From DATBFX01 sp036558305 (GTDB lineage Bacteria; Chloroflexota; Chloroflexia; Thermomicrobiales; UBA6265): a DNA stretch of 20,162 nucleotides. Below are positions 5,744-13,700 of the stretch, piece by piece (position 1 is the first letter of the stretch; each line of letters starts with the position of its first letter). The notes under the pieces were generated by a model, which was given only the letters and a program-made list of their open reading frames with translations, searched no databases and was not told the origin of the DNA. The DNA is taken from NCBI GenBank assembly GCA_036558305.1, contig DATBFX010000081.1, forward strand, positions 1-20,162, given 5' to 3'. The translations under genes and the position numbers were made by a program.

Positions 5744-7990
5744 TCACCGGGCCACCCCCGGAGTGACACCTTCGGGGATCTCGGCTTGCTGCTGACCCCG
5801 CCACTGGTCGTACATCTGGGCGGACTCCGGGTAGTGGTCCCGCATCCCGGGCAGATCCAGGTACGGACCGTTGTGTGCCCAGAACTCGTTGCGTTGGTCC
5901 GGGGTGAGATCGATGTACCTGATCGTGCTCGTATACCGATCCGCCGGGAGATGCTCCGACAGACCCATGTAGTTGCCCCACTCGTCCAGCGCCGAGTCGA
6001 GCGCATCGGACGAGTCCCCGGTGAGCCGGGCCGTCCACGCTTCGGCGTACCCCTCAGAGGTCTTCGAGTGGCCGTACTTGGTGGGGGTGAGCTTGGGGAT
6101 CGCGTACCGCAGTTCTTGGGTGCGGGGCCAGTTGGACGAGTCGGGGAACATGCCGAACCCGTCGTCCATCACGACCGGCGACCACGCCGATCCCACGTCG
6201 GTCATCGACTCGTTGAGGTAGCGGAACTGGCGTTGATGGGAGAACTCGTGGACGAGGGTGAGCGTCGGGTCGTTGTACTTCGAGGACATCGACCAGGTCA
6301 TCGCGCCGTGCGAGATCTTCTTCTGGTCGGTGGCGAATTCCTCGTTCGACGGTTTCATCGACCGGAAGTACATCGGGTTGAACGCGATCTCGATCTCCTT
6401 CGTGACCGGTCCGATGCCGCCGGAATGGTCGGTGCCGGGGTGGGCGACGGCGATTCTGCCGCCCCACATGCCTTCGGGCACGAAGTTGTCGATCCGTCGG
6501 GCCGTGGCCGGATCCCAGTTGGCGAGTTCCCGCCACGTGTTCGCCAGGTTGAGCGCGATACCGGAGTCGTACTGCTTCACGTCGAAGATGACCGGCTTGC
6601 CGCGCCACGCCGACAGGTCGGCTTCCATCTTGTCCTGAACCCACTGTTTGCGGGCGTCCGGCGTCATCTGCTCCCATTCGGCCGGGGTCTGCAACGGGGC
6701 GAAGTTCGGGCCGTCGGGATCAGCGACGAGTTCGGGCAACGGCTGGCGGGGCGGGGCGATGCCGGTGTCCACGTAGTCCGGTGCGGTCGCCTTCGGCGCT
6801 TTCGGCGGCTTCGAGATCGGCGGGGTGCCGCCCTCTTTGGAGAACCCGGGTTTGGCGACCTGGGACGGCCGCACGTCGATGGTGGCCCCGAACTTGGCGG
6901 GATCCCACCGCGAGTCGGTCACCTTGACGGTGACCACCGAGTCCCCGAGATGGGTGCCGTCGGCGGGGGCGATGGCGACGACCTCGCCCTTCACGGCCGG
7001 GTCGCCGCGTTGGCCGTGCTGGAAGCCGTGCAACCCTGATACCTCGACTTCGCCGCCGACGGTGAGCGGTTCCTTGTCGGCCCCCCAGATCGCCACCTTG
7101 CGGTTCGTGCCGGGTACGTCTTGGAGGTACGCCTTGGGTTCGGGCAGGCTTTCCACCTGGGAGGACCGCACCTTGTAGCGGGGTCCGCCGTCCGGTTCCC
7201 GCACCCAGATGTCGTCCGGCCCGTCGATCTTCTCGACCCGTGCCCGCCGGTTCTGGACGTTGACTCGCTGACCGTTCTCGTCGGTGCCGAACCCGAACAG
7301 TTTGAGCAGCCCGCCGATCTCGATGAATTGGCCGTCGCGGCCACGTGGGTGCAGGCGGGGGTCGAAGATGGCGGCGGACATGCCGCCGAGCGGCAGTTCT
7401 TCGCGGCCTTCGTCTCCGAGCCACAGCGCAACCCGGTCGAAGTAGGGGGCTTGGTCGGTTCCGGCCACGTGCGGGATGAAGTGCGGGTGTTTGTCCGGGT
7501 AGTCGTCCACGGTGCGGCCGACGAGCTTGTCGCTCATCGCGATGTCCCGGGCCTGCTGGATCTCCGGCGCTTCCACGAGCATCACGTCCTCGTCCCCGAA
7601 CCGGGCCGGGGACAGGGCGGTCGCCTCGAACGGTTTCAGGTTGGCGGCGATGCGCTCCATCACGTTGCGGGCGGCGTTGCGTTGGTAGCCGTCGAGATCC
7701 TTGGATTTGCCCAGGTAGCAGATCGTGCAGTGCATCGGGGCGGTCTCCCCGTCGGCGTACTCGACTTCGCCGTGGTCGCAGAGCAGGACGATCACCGCCC
7801 CGTCGAACCCGTTGCCGGAGGCGCGCACCGGCCGTATACCGACGCGGGCTTCTTCGATCTCGCGGTCCATCTGGGCGGCGGATGCTTGCAGCACTGCCCG
7901 TTCGGTCAGGTCGGTGGTGAGTCCGGCCCGGACCCGCATCCGGCGGCGCTTCGCCCGCAGCACTGCGATCAGCCCCGTGTCGATGATCAC
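5744..7990 (-). CDS. Multidomain protein: 2H-phosphoesterase-like domain, SH3-like region and HExxH zinc metallopeptidase domain
   Basis: The product is 748 residues; GTG at 7990 is the outermost start and has no Shine-Dalgarno, but a TANNNT box lies eight bases upstream. Residues 60-195 resemble 2H phosphoesterases (2'-5' RNA ligase-like): H87-C-T-I in MHCTICYLG and H174 in HFIPHVAG. The second motif reads HVA rather than HxT/S, so activity is uncertain. Residues 213-223 are HPRGRDGQFIE, a motif shared with the giant protein. Residues 240-380 look like KOW/SH3-type strands. Residues 455-700 are a zincin: HEFSH at 581-585 gives the two His ligands and catalytic Glu, and EGYAEAW (646-652) offers the third Glu, as in metallopeptidase domains of phage head-associated and toxin proteins. 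Role as a packaged effector is inference. Confidence 0.8.
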   Translation of the reverse strand: MIIDTGLIAVLRAKRRRMRVRAGLTTDLTERAVLQASAAQMDREIEEARVGIRPVRASGNGFDGAVIVLLCDHGEVEYADGETAPMHCTICYLGKSKDLDGYQRNAARNVMERIAANLKPFEATALSPARFGDEDVMLVEAPEIQQARDIAMSDKLVGRTVDDYPDKHPHFIPHVAGTDQAPYFDRVALWLGDEGREELPLGGMSAAIFDPRLHPRGRDGQFIEIGGLLKLFGFGTDENGQRVNVQNRRARVEKIDGPDDIWVREPDGGPRYKVRSSQVESLPEPKAYLQDVPGTNRKVAIWGADKEPLTVGGEVEVSGLHGFQHGQRGDPAVKGEVVAIAPADGTHLGDSVVTVKVTDSRWDPAKFGATIDVRPSQVAKPGFSKEGGTPPISKPPKAPKATAPDYVDTGIAPPRQPLPELVADPDGPNFAPLQTPAEWEQMTPDARKQWVQDKMEADLSAWRGKPVIFDVKQYDSGIALNLANTWRELANWDPATARRIDNFVPEGMWGGRIAVAHPGTDHSGGIGPVTKEIEIAFNPMYFRSMKPSNEEFATDQKKISHGAMTWSMSSKYNDPTLTLVHEFSHQRQFRYLNESMTDVGSAWSPVVMDDGFGMFPDSSNWPRTQELRYAIPKLTPTKYGHSKTSEGYAEAWTARLTGDSSDALDSALDEWGNYMGLSEHLPADRYTSTIRYIDLTPDQRNEFWAHNGPYLDLPGMRDHYPESAQMYDQWRGQQQAEIPEGVTPGVAR

Positions 7991-7994
7991 CGCC

Positions 7995-8011
7995 GCGGAC
8001 TTTACGTCCGC
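7995..8011 (-). promoter_or_regulatory. Inverted repeat and -10-like box upstream of the 748-residue gene
   Basis: GCGGAC (7995-8000) and GTCCGC (8006-8011) are inverted around TTTAC, four bases from the GTG start at 7990. On the minus strand TAAAGT (8004-7999) lies within this repeat, eight bases before the GTG, so a promoter for a leaderless mRNA and an operator could overlap here. No -35 hexamer is obvious. The whole 82-bp spacer 7991-8072 serves two divergent genes. Confidence 0.4.
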
Positions 8012-8050
8012 AGAGGGGTCTGACCTGGGAAATCAACGGAATCATTCCCG

Positions 8051-8070
8051 TATACGGTATGTTGTATTAG
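8051..8070 (+). promoter_or_regulatory. AT-rich -10-like region before the small plus-strand cassette
   Basis: Within this GC-rich genome the stretch TATACGGTATGTTGTATTAG stands out. TATGTT at 8058-8063 lies nine bases before the GTG at 8073, and no Shine-Dalgarno is present, consistent with a leaderless start. It overlaps a copy of GTATAC (8050-8055). There is no convincing -35. Confidence 0.45.
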
Positions 8071-8072
8071 GC

Positions 8073-8231
8073 GTGACAGAGAGATTGACCAGAGACCAGA
8101 TTCGGGAGCTTGACCGGGTGTTCGCTTCCGGTGTGACCGCCCCGGCGGTCGTCACGACCCGCACCCTCACTGACCTGCTCACCCCTGTGGGCGATGACTG
8201 GTGGATCGAGGCGATGTCCAATGCCGCGTGA
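8073..8231 (+). CDS. Small 52-residue protein, first gene of the plus-strand cassette
   Basis: GTG at 8073 starts MTERLTRDQIRELDRVF; I chose it because an AT-rich promoter-like stretch lies immediately before it and the open frame further upstream is only the antisense of the 748-residue gene. The N-terminus is a charged amphipathic helix and the C-terminus reads DDWWIEAMSNAA. No family is recognised. The end overlaps the next gene by 11 bp, suggesting coupled translation. Confidence 0.55.
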   Translation: MTERLTRDQIRELDRVFASGVTAPAVVTTRTLTDLLTPVGDDWWIEAMSNAA

Positions 8232-8412
8232 TCGTGTCTACGAGCGTCCGTTCCCGATCCGCAACCAGGACGGCTACGACGACGTGCTCGCCTACATGCA
8301 GGACACCGGCCACGAGACCGTTGACCACACGTGGGTGACGGTCTCGACCGGCGAATGTGTGTGCGAGATCTGCGATCTCGACCTTCGTGACTTTCTGGAC
8401 GACGGGAGGTGA
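8221..8412 (+). CDS. Small 63-residue protein with CxCxxC knuckle
   Basis: ATG at 8221 lies inside the end of the previous gene (ATG to TGA, 11-bp overlap). The product begins MPRDRVYERPFPIRN. It carries a compact CVCEIC (CxCxxC) near the C-terminus within GECVCEICDLDLRDF, and two His residues in GHETVDHTW, so a small metal-binding fold is plausible. Six bases separate it from the next gene, whose Shine-Dalgarno overlaps this gene's last codons. No specific function is recognised. Confidence 0.65.
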   Translation: MPRDRVYERPFPIRNQDGYDDVLAYMQDTGHETVDHTWVTVSTGECVCEICDLDLRDFLDDGR

Positions 8413-8417
8413 CGCCA

Positions 8418-8585
8418 ATGACGATCAAAGCGCCTCACGCGAGCACACCTGACGGTGACACACCTCGCTGCGACTGGTGCGGAGTCCGCATCTGGACCGC
8501 CCAGGCCAGCGTGCCGTGCCCGCCGCATCACGAGTTGGACGGCCGGGCAGGCAAGCTCACGCTGACGCCTGCCCCCCGGCCGTGA
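8418..8585 (+). CDS. Small 55-residue zinc-knuckle-like protein
   Basis: ATG at 8418 is preceded by GGGAGGT with about 7-8 bases spacing, the best ribosome site in the cassette. The product has C-x-x-C in RCDWCGVRIW and a later C-x-x-H-H in VPCPPHHE, giving a CxxC-x(11)-CxxH pattern expected for a small zinc ribbon. The ends are disordered (Pro/Thr-rich). It follows the CxCxxC protein by 5 bp and precedes the HNH gene by 51 bp. Function is unknown. Confidence 0.65.
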   Translation: MTIKAPHASTPDGDTPRCDWCGVRIWTAQASVPCPPHHELDGRAGKLTLTPAPRP

Positions 8586-8636
8586 CCGTTCGCTAGCTAC
8601 CTCCGCGCCCGGTAAACGGGATAGTAGCATGACTGC

Positions 8637-8960
8637 GTGGTCTACCCCCGTTCCGAGTACACGGTCGTGGACAGAGGCTTCGGAACCCCCTGCCACGTCG
8701 TGCCGACGAGGAAAGCCACGTGGACGTGGCTGAACCGGCTACTCGGTCCGGCCCCTCCGGGCCTTCTGCGCCAACATCTCTGTGAGCGTTACGGCGAGCC
8801 AAACCGGTGCGTGAACCCCGCGCACGTCACCGTCGGCACAAAGTCCTCGAACGCCCAGCACATGCACGACCTGCGCGCCGCAGCAGGTGTCCCCTGGACC
8901 GGTGCCCCGAAGGTCGGGATCAAGCGAGGGCCGTACCGTAAACGTCAGTCTCCGACGTGA
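8637..8960 (+). CDS. HNH endonuclease
   Basis: GTG start at 8637, 107 residues. The core LRQHLCERYGEPNRCVNPAH (44-63), then VTVGTKSSNAQHMHDLR, matches the HNH_3-type nuclease pattern: first His (H47) with Cys49, then C58-V-N60-P-x-H63, then GT and Asn72. These would bind a divalent metal and cut DNA. The basic tail GIKRGPYRKRQ may contact DNA. There is no Shine-Dalgarno; a weak TAGCAT box lies six bases upstream. It closes the plus-strand cassette and its 3' end overlaps the convergent 331-residue gene by 16 bp. A free-standing homing-type enzyme is the likely role and could account for the cassette's presence. Confidence 0.85.
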   Translation: MVYPRSEYTVVDRGFGTPCHVVPTRKATWTWLNRLLGPAPPGLLRQHLCERYGEPNRCVNPAHVTVGTKSSNAQHMHDLRAAAGVPWTGAPKVGIKRGPYRKRQSPT

Positions 8961-9940
8961 GTTGCCACCCCATGACCCCCTAGGGGTTTAGCGAGATTTG
9001 TACATGCGCCGCGTGCCCGTTCCGGGCCGATGTACTTCGACAGGTTCCGATGGCAGCGGGTCCACGCCCCCGGTGTCCCCCACCGGATCTTCGCCGCCCC
9101 CGGCCCGAACCGCCAGTACCGGGCGAGCTTGCCGGGCATCCGTCCGTCCCCGACCGCCAACAGTCCCGACAGCGACCACTCGATGATCATGTCGTCGGCC
9201 CGGTCGGTATACGCCGACGCCCGCCGGGCCTGCGGTTTGGTCGGCTGGAACGGCTCCCCGGCCGTCGCTTGATCGATCTGTGACAGCACGTCAGGGATCT
9301 GCGCCGCGGACAGCACCACGACCGGCGGCGGTCGCACCGAGCGCAGCACCGACACCCAGCCCGGGTCGTCCATCCACTGTCCGTCGTGCCGCCGCTTGAT
9401 CTTCGGGCCGGGCAGCACCGCCACGGTGTCGAGCACGGCGTCCCGGTCGTACTCGTCCACGACGGCGATCACCTTGGTGCCCGGCGGGAGAGCAGCACCC
9501 CCGCCGGGTGATACGGGTGTATCGGCGGCAGTCATACCACCGTTAGACGCCCATTCTCGCCGTATCACCGCGACAGGGGTATACGGGACGAGCCGAACTG
9601 GGCTACCGGCGAGGACGGCCCGGGCGACGAACGCCACGTCGTCGGCGTCGAGGTCGCAGGTGCCCGGCGGTGTCGGCGCAGGTTCCCAGCCGTGCCGGGT
9701 CCAGGCGTGCCCGTCACGAACCAGGCCCAACACGAACTCGTCGCCGTCGGTCGCCCCACGTGGCAGCCGTACGTCGCCTTCGAGCACCCGTTCGAGGGTC
9801 TGGGCGTTCTCCTTGGCCCGCAGCCGTGCCGCCCAGCCGTTGCCGAGCGTCGCGGCGAGATCGATCCGGTCCAAAGTGGCCGCGGAGCCGAGCACCCCGA
9901 ACTGGAAGGTGATCGGCACTGGGTAGCAGCGGTCAGCCAT
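8945..9940 (-). CDS. 331-residue phage protein with conserved C-terminal tail, function unknown
   Basis: ATG at 9940 follows GGGAGGT about nine bases upstream and overlaps the preceding gene's end by 8 bp. Residues 150-225 include VIAVVDEYDRDAVLDTVAVL, then KIKRRHDGQWMDDPGW and PPPVVVLSAAQIPDVLSQID. Residues 239-265 are a linker-helix region (TDRADDMIIEWSLSGLLAVG). Residues 269-317 form a tail, GKLARYWRFGPGAAKIRWG followed by TPGAWTRCHRNLSKYIGPERA, that I recognise from the ends of several actinophage head-region proteins. It probably belongs to the virion or its assembly, but I cannot name a reaction. It contains a CCCCTAGGGG palindrome near its 3' end, translated as KPLG. Confidence 0.75.
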   Translation of the reverse strand: MADRCYPVPITFQFGVLGSAATLDRIDLAATLGNGWAARLRAKENAQTLERVLEGDVRLPRGATDGDEFVLGLVRDGHAWTRHGWEPAPTPPGTCDLDADDVAFVARAVLAGSPVRLVPYTPVAVIRREWASNGGMTAADTPVSPGGGAALPPGTKVIAVVDEYDRDAVLDTVAVLPGPKIKRRHDGQWMDDPGWVSVLRSVRPPPVVVLSAAQIPDVLSQIDQATAGEPFQPTKPQARRASAYTDRADDMIIEWSLSGLLAVGDGRMPGKLARYWRFGPGAAKIRWGTPGAWTRCHRNLSKYIGPERARGACTNLAKPLGGHGVATHVGD

Positions 9941-10724
9941 TGCGGTTCACCTCCCAGGGCAGAGTTTCCGTATACCCGAGTGCTTTCGCCCGCCGGGCGA
10001 CGTACCACCTCGACCCTTTGCCTTCCTCGGATTCGGCGTAGCGGATCGCGTTCGGAAGGTCTTCGAGGCTGGCGACCACGACGGCGTGGGTCGGCAGTGA
10101 CGCCGTGACCGTTGTCGGCGGCGGGGCGGGTTCTTGGATCGTGACGAGGGACTCCGGGGTGGCTGCCATCGCCGTGATGTTGACCATCTGCCCGTTCGTG
10201 TCCGCTTCGTCGTACAAGTCGAGATCCTCGGGTGACACGTTGACCACGTTGAGATGGGAGATGACCCCCACGTCGGTGAGCAGGATCCACTGCATCCCGT
10301 AACGGGCGTAGATGCCGAGCGGGGTTTCCAGCAGCATGGTGTGAACGTCGCCTTCGTCATCGATCCCGGCGGTGAGGTTCACGTCGTTCGGTTCGACGGT
10401 CATGGACACGATGGCTCCGATCAGATCGACGGGCAGGTCGAACGGCAGGGTGGGGAACTGTCCGCCGCGCATCGCGTCGGCGGCGACGGTGGGGCGGGCC
10501 ACGACTTCGGTGCCGTCGTTGTTGGTGAACCGGAACTCTTGGTCGGACCGGTTGACGACGGTGGCGACCGAGTACCAGCGGGCGTCGCCGTCCGCGCCGC
10601 CGTACATGACGCCGCCGCCGGGGCCGATGTCCTCACTGGCGTCGAACCCGGCCCAGTATTTGATGACCGGCGATTCACCGGCCCGTTCCAACGTCACCGG
10701 ACACCACGGGAAGTCCTCGATCAT
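9933..10724 (-). CDS. 263-residue phage protein with head-protein-like C-terminal tail, function unknown
   Basis: ATG at 10724 (MIEDFPWCPVTL) overlaps the stop of the giant gene as ATGA, so translation is probably coupled; no Shine-Dalgarno is seen. Residues 35-195 look like beta structure (FRFTNNDGTEVVARPT; DLIGAIVSMTVEPNDVNLTAG; LGIYARYGMQWILLTDVGV). A Pro/Thr linker (199-208) leads to a tail, SLEDLPNAIRYAESEEG then RWYVARRAKALGYTETLPWE. This parallels the end of the capsid protease (DLTDLNNAI ... HIRKRARAL). The shared tail suggests a common docking partner in the head. Function is not recognised. Confidence 0.75.
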   Translation of the reverse strand: MIEDFPWCPVTLERAGESPVIKYWAGFDASEDIGPGGGVMYGGADGDARWYSVATVVNRSDQEFRFTNNDGTEVVARPTVAADAMRGGQFPTLPFDLPVDLIGAIVSMTVEPNDVNLTAGIDDEGDVHTMLLETPLGIYARYGMQWILLTDVGVISHLNVVNVSPEDLDLYDEADTNGQMVNITAMAATPESLVTIQEPAPPPTTVTASLPTHAVVVASLEDLPNAIRYAESEEGKGSRWYVARRAKALGYTETLPWEVNRNG

Positions 10725-13700
10725 GCTGGGACCGCCGGGGCGACGAGTTGATCCAACGGGATCTCGGGACCGAAGTGGGCCGGTTGCATGTCCTTCACCT
10801 TGATCGTGCCGACCCGAATGAAGTCGTCCCACTCCTGACCGTTCGGAGCCTTCGGCAGCCCCCACTTCTTCAACCGGTCGATCATCTGCTGCTTGTCGTA
10901 GTCGTCGGGGGCGATCACCCCGGCGAACAAGTTCTGCTCGAACGACCGTTTCACCATCAACTCTTGGTTGCCGCCGTTCAACGGCAGGTCGAGCCACCGG
11001 TTGTCGGCGTCCACCGCCTTGTCACGTGCGCCCATCGAGTCCGAGTCCCGCCAGTACAGATCCATGTGCCGGTGCATCGTGTCAGCGGCGACCGCCACGC
11101 CCCACGACCCGCCGCCGATGTAGTTCTTCTTGTTGGCCCGGAAGTACACCCGGTTCGCGGAGTCGTAGGCATGGTCCGGCTGCGACGAGTAGCCGATGTA
11201 GAACAGGCCCGAGTTGAACCGTTCGTTCGAGGACAGCAGCCCGGGGGACTCGCCGGACAGCACCGAGAACATGGCGTCCGCGCCGCCCTTGATGAACTCG
11301 TGCCCGTACGACGTGGCCCCGTTGCGTTCCATGACCGCTTTGGCGATGTCCGGCGACAGCAGCACTTGGACCCGGCCGTCTTCGGGATCGACTTGCAGCG
11401 AGATGTCGTGCAGCGTCGCCGGTCGGCCTAGCTGCGGGCCGAGTTCCTTGTCGATCATGCCGAGCACCTGCGACGGATTCGTCGGCGTCGTCCCGGTCGG
11501 CCGCTCCCCCGGGACGTAGGTGGGGGCGAACTGCTTGTAGACCTTGTTCAACGCCAACTGCACCAACTGTTCCTTCGACGGCGGGCCTTGCCGCTCCGGC
11601 GGTATACCGACCGCTTCGAGCGCTTCGGACAGTCGTCGCTGAGCGTCGGGGTCGTCGGCGTCGATGGTGATCTGCACCTGACCGTCGAGCGAGTTCCGGG
11701 TGTCCGATGTCGTCCAGTAGGTGATGTCGGTGGTGCCGCCAATGTTGCGGGTGAGCACCTGCCCGTTGCCGTCCACAACCAGGTTCGTCGTCGGCGGCTC
11801 CTTCACGCCTTGGGCGTTGAGTGTGACCTTGCCCGGCCCCTTCGGATAGTTCAGGTTGGTGTACGCCACACCCCAGCCATCGTTGGCGGCGTCCGGGTTG
11901 AGTTGGCTGGCCCCGTTCGTCGTCTTCGTCTTCTGCGGATCCCACGTATACCGGTAGAACGGTTTGTAGCCGGAGAGCAGTTCGAGCACACCGGACTGGC
12001 CGTTCTGGAACGCCACCTCGACCCGGTACACGTTGTACTGGGCGAACGCCGGGTTCTGGGACTTGCCGATCAGGACCGGCCCGGCGGTGATCACCCCATT
12101 CGGGACGGGGCTGCCGTCGGCGTTCGGTTTCAGCACGTTCGGGTTCTGGGAGGACACCTTCACCGAGATCTGATCTCCGACGACGAGGTTCATCGGATCG
12201 ACCGGGTCCGACGCCCACTCACCGGTCGTTGTCGTGGATCCCTTCGTGTACAACTGGGCGCGCAGGGCGAGCGCCTGGTTACGGGTGAGCCGGAACGTGG
12301 TTTCGGTCCGGTTCTTGCCGCCCTGGTTGACGACCTGGGTGTGGAACATCATGTCCTCGACCAGGTCGCTGTCGCCCATCCCGTAGGTGACGGGCCACGA
12401 GGCGTGCCCGGTCTGCTTGTTGTGCTCGATGCGGGCGTTCGCCGCGGTGAACGCTTCCATCGGGGAGAACACCCCGGCCATGCCCGCCAGTGACGGCGGT
12501 TCGGTGGTGAGGTCGGCTCCGACCCCGGAAATCTTCGGTGCCTGAACCCCGCCCGGCGTGGTGGTGACCGACGGCGGATGCGGAAGTTCGGGGCCGACCG
12601 GCTTGCCTCGCTGTTCCTCGGTGCCGGGAAACTCGGGGAGCGGGCCGGTGAGGTTGACTCCGGTCGGGGAGATGACCGGCGGCAGCGGCGGCGGGGCGGG
12701 AGCCGCGGTCGGAGCCGCGGCCGGGGCTGGTGCCGGGGTGACGAGGACGGACCCGCCGGACCCGATCTGATCCTTGTGGGCGTCCACAATGGCTTTGTTG
12801 CCGGACAGGGTGTACTGAACCTGCATCACCCCGGTCGGGGACAGGTCGAGAACGGTTGCGCTATGCCCGTTGACGGTGATCTGGTCCCCGACGTTGATCT
12901 GTGTGCCGTCTTTCAGCGTCCACGTGGTGTGACTGGGCTTGGGGAGGTTGGGGTTCGGCGGTGTGATCCCCTTCAGCGAGGTATACGGGACCGTGAGAAC
13001 TTGACCGTCGGTCGCCTGGATCTGCACCATGTCGCCGCCGGGGACAGTGCCGATGAGGATGTAGTCGTCGGTGGGGCCGGTGCCGCCGCCCCACGTGACC
13101 TGTTGACCGACGACCGCCATGTTGCCGTCGGGCAGCGTGAACGTCTGCCCGGCCCCCGGCATCGGGGTGACCACACCCGGCGGAACCTTCACCACCTGCG
13201 AACCCCACATGACCGTCACCGCGTTCGGTTCGACGGCGGTGACCGTGCCTTGCTGCACCCCACTCGTCGCGGTGGGGATCGAAACCTGATCCCCGACCTT
13301 GACGGCGGTGGGCTGCGGGGTCGGGACCGGCTGCGCCGGAGGGGTCTTCACCGCCGGGACGACGGAGCCTGCCGCCAGGGCGGTGGGGTCGGTGTCCGGG
13401 TTGTGAATCGTGAACGCCGTGATCTCGTTGCCGTACCCGTGGCTTGGGCCACCGGTCGTGTCGATGGTCATCGTCAAGTTCTGGTCGCCGCCGGTCTTGT
13501 CGATCACTCCGACCCGGGAGCCGCCGGTCAGGATCCCCTGCCACTGCCACATCTTGTTGCCCGACGCCAGTTCGATGGCGGTGGTGTAGTTGGTGCCCGG
13601 ATCCGACTGGATCGCGTAGTAGCGGGCGACGTTCTTGTACCGGTAGCTCTTGGTCTCCTTGTTGTATCCCAGGTTGATCTTGGAGACCGTCTTGTAGAGC

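Noticed and set aside
5715..6038. Longer start for the 85-residue Cys protein
   Set aside because: It would overlap the metallopeptidase end and has no ribosome site, while ATG at 5714 has AAGGAG.
8976..8990. CCCCTAGGGG palindrome near the convergent gene ends as a terminator
   Set aside because: It has no loop and lies within the coding region of the 331-residue gene (KPLGG); a short T-run after it is not enough.
10725..10997. Longer start for the 263-residue protein
   Set aside because: It would overlap the giant gene's conserved end by 270 bp and give an Arg-rich sequence, whereas ATG at 10724 forms a typical ATGA junction.
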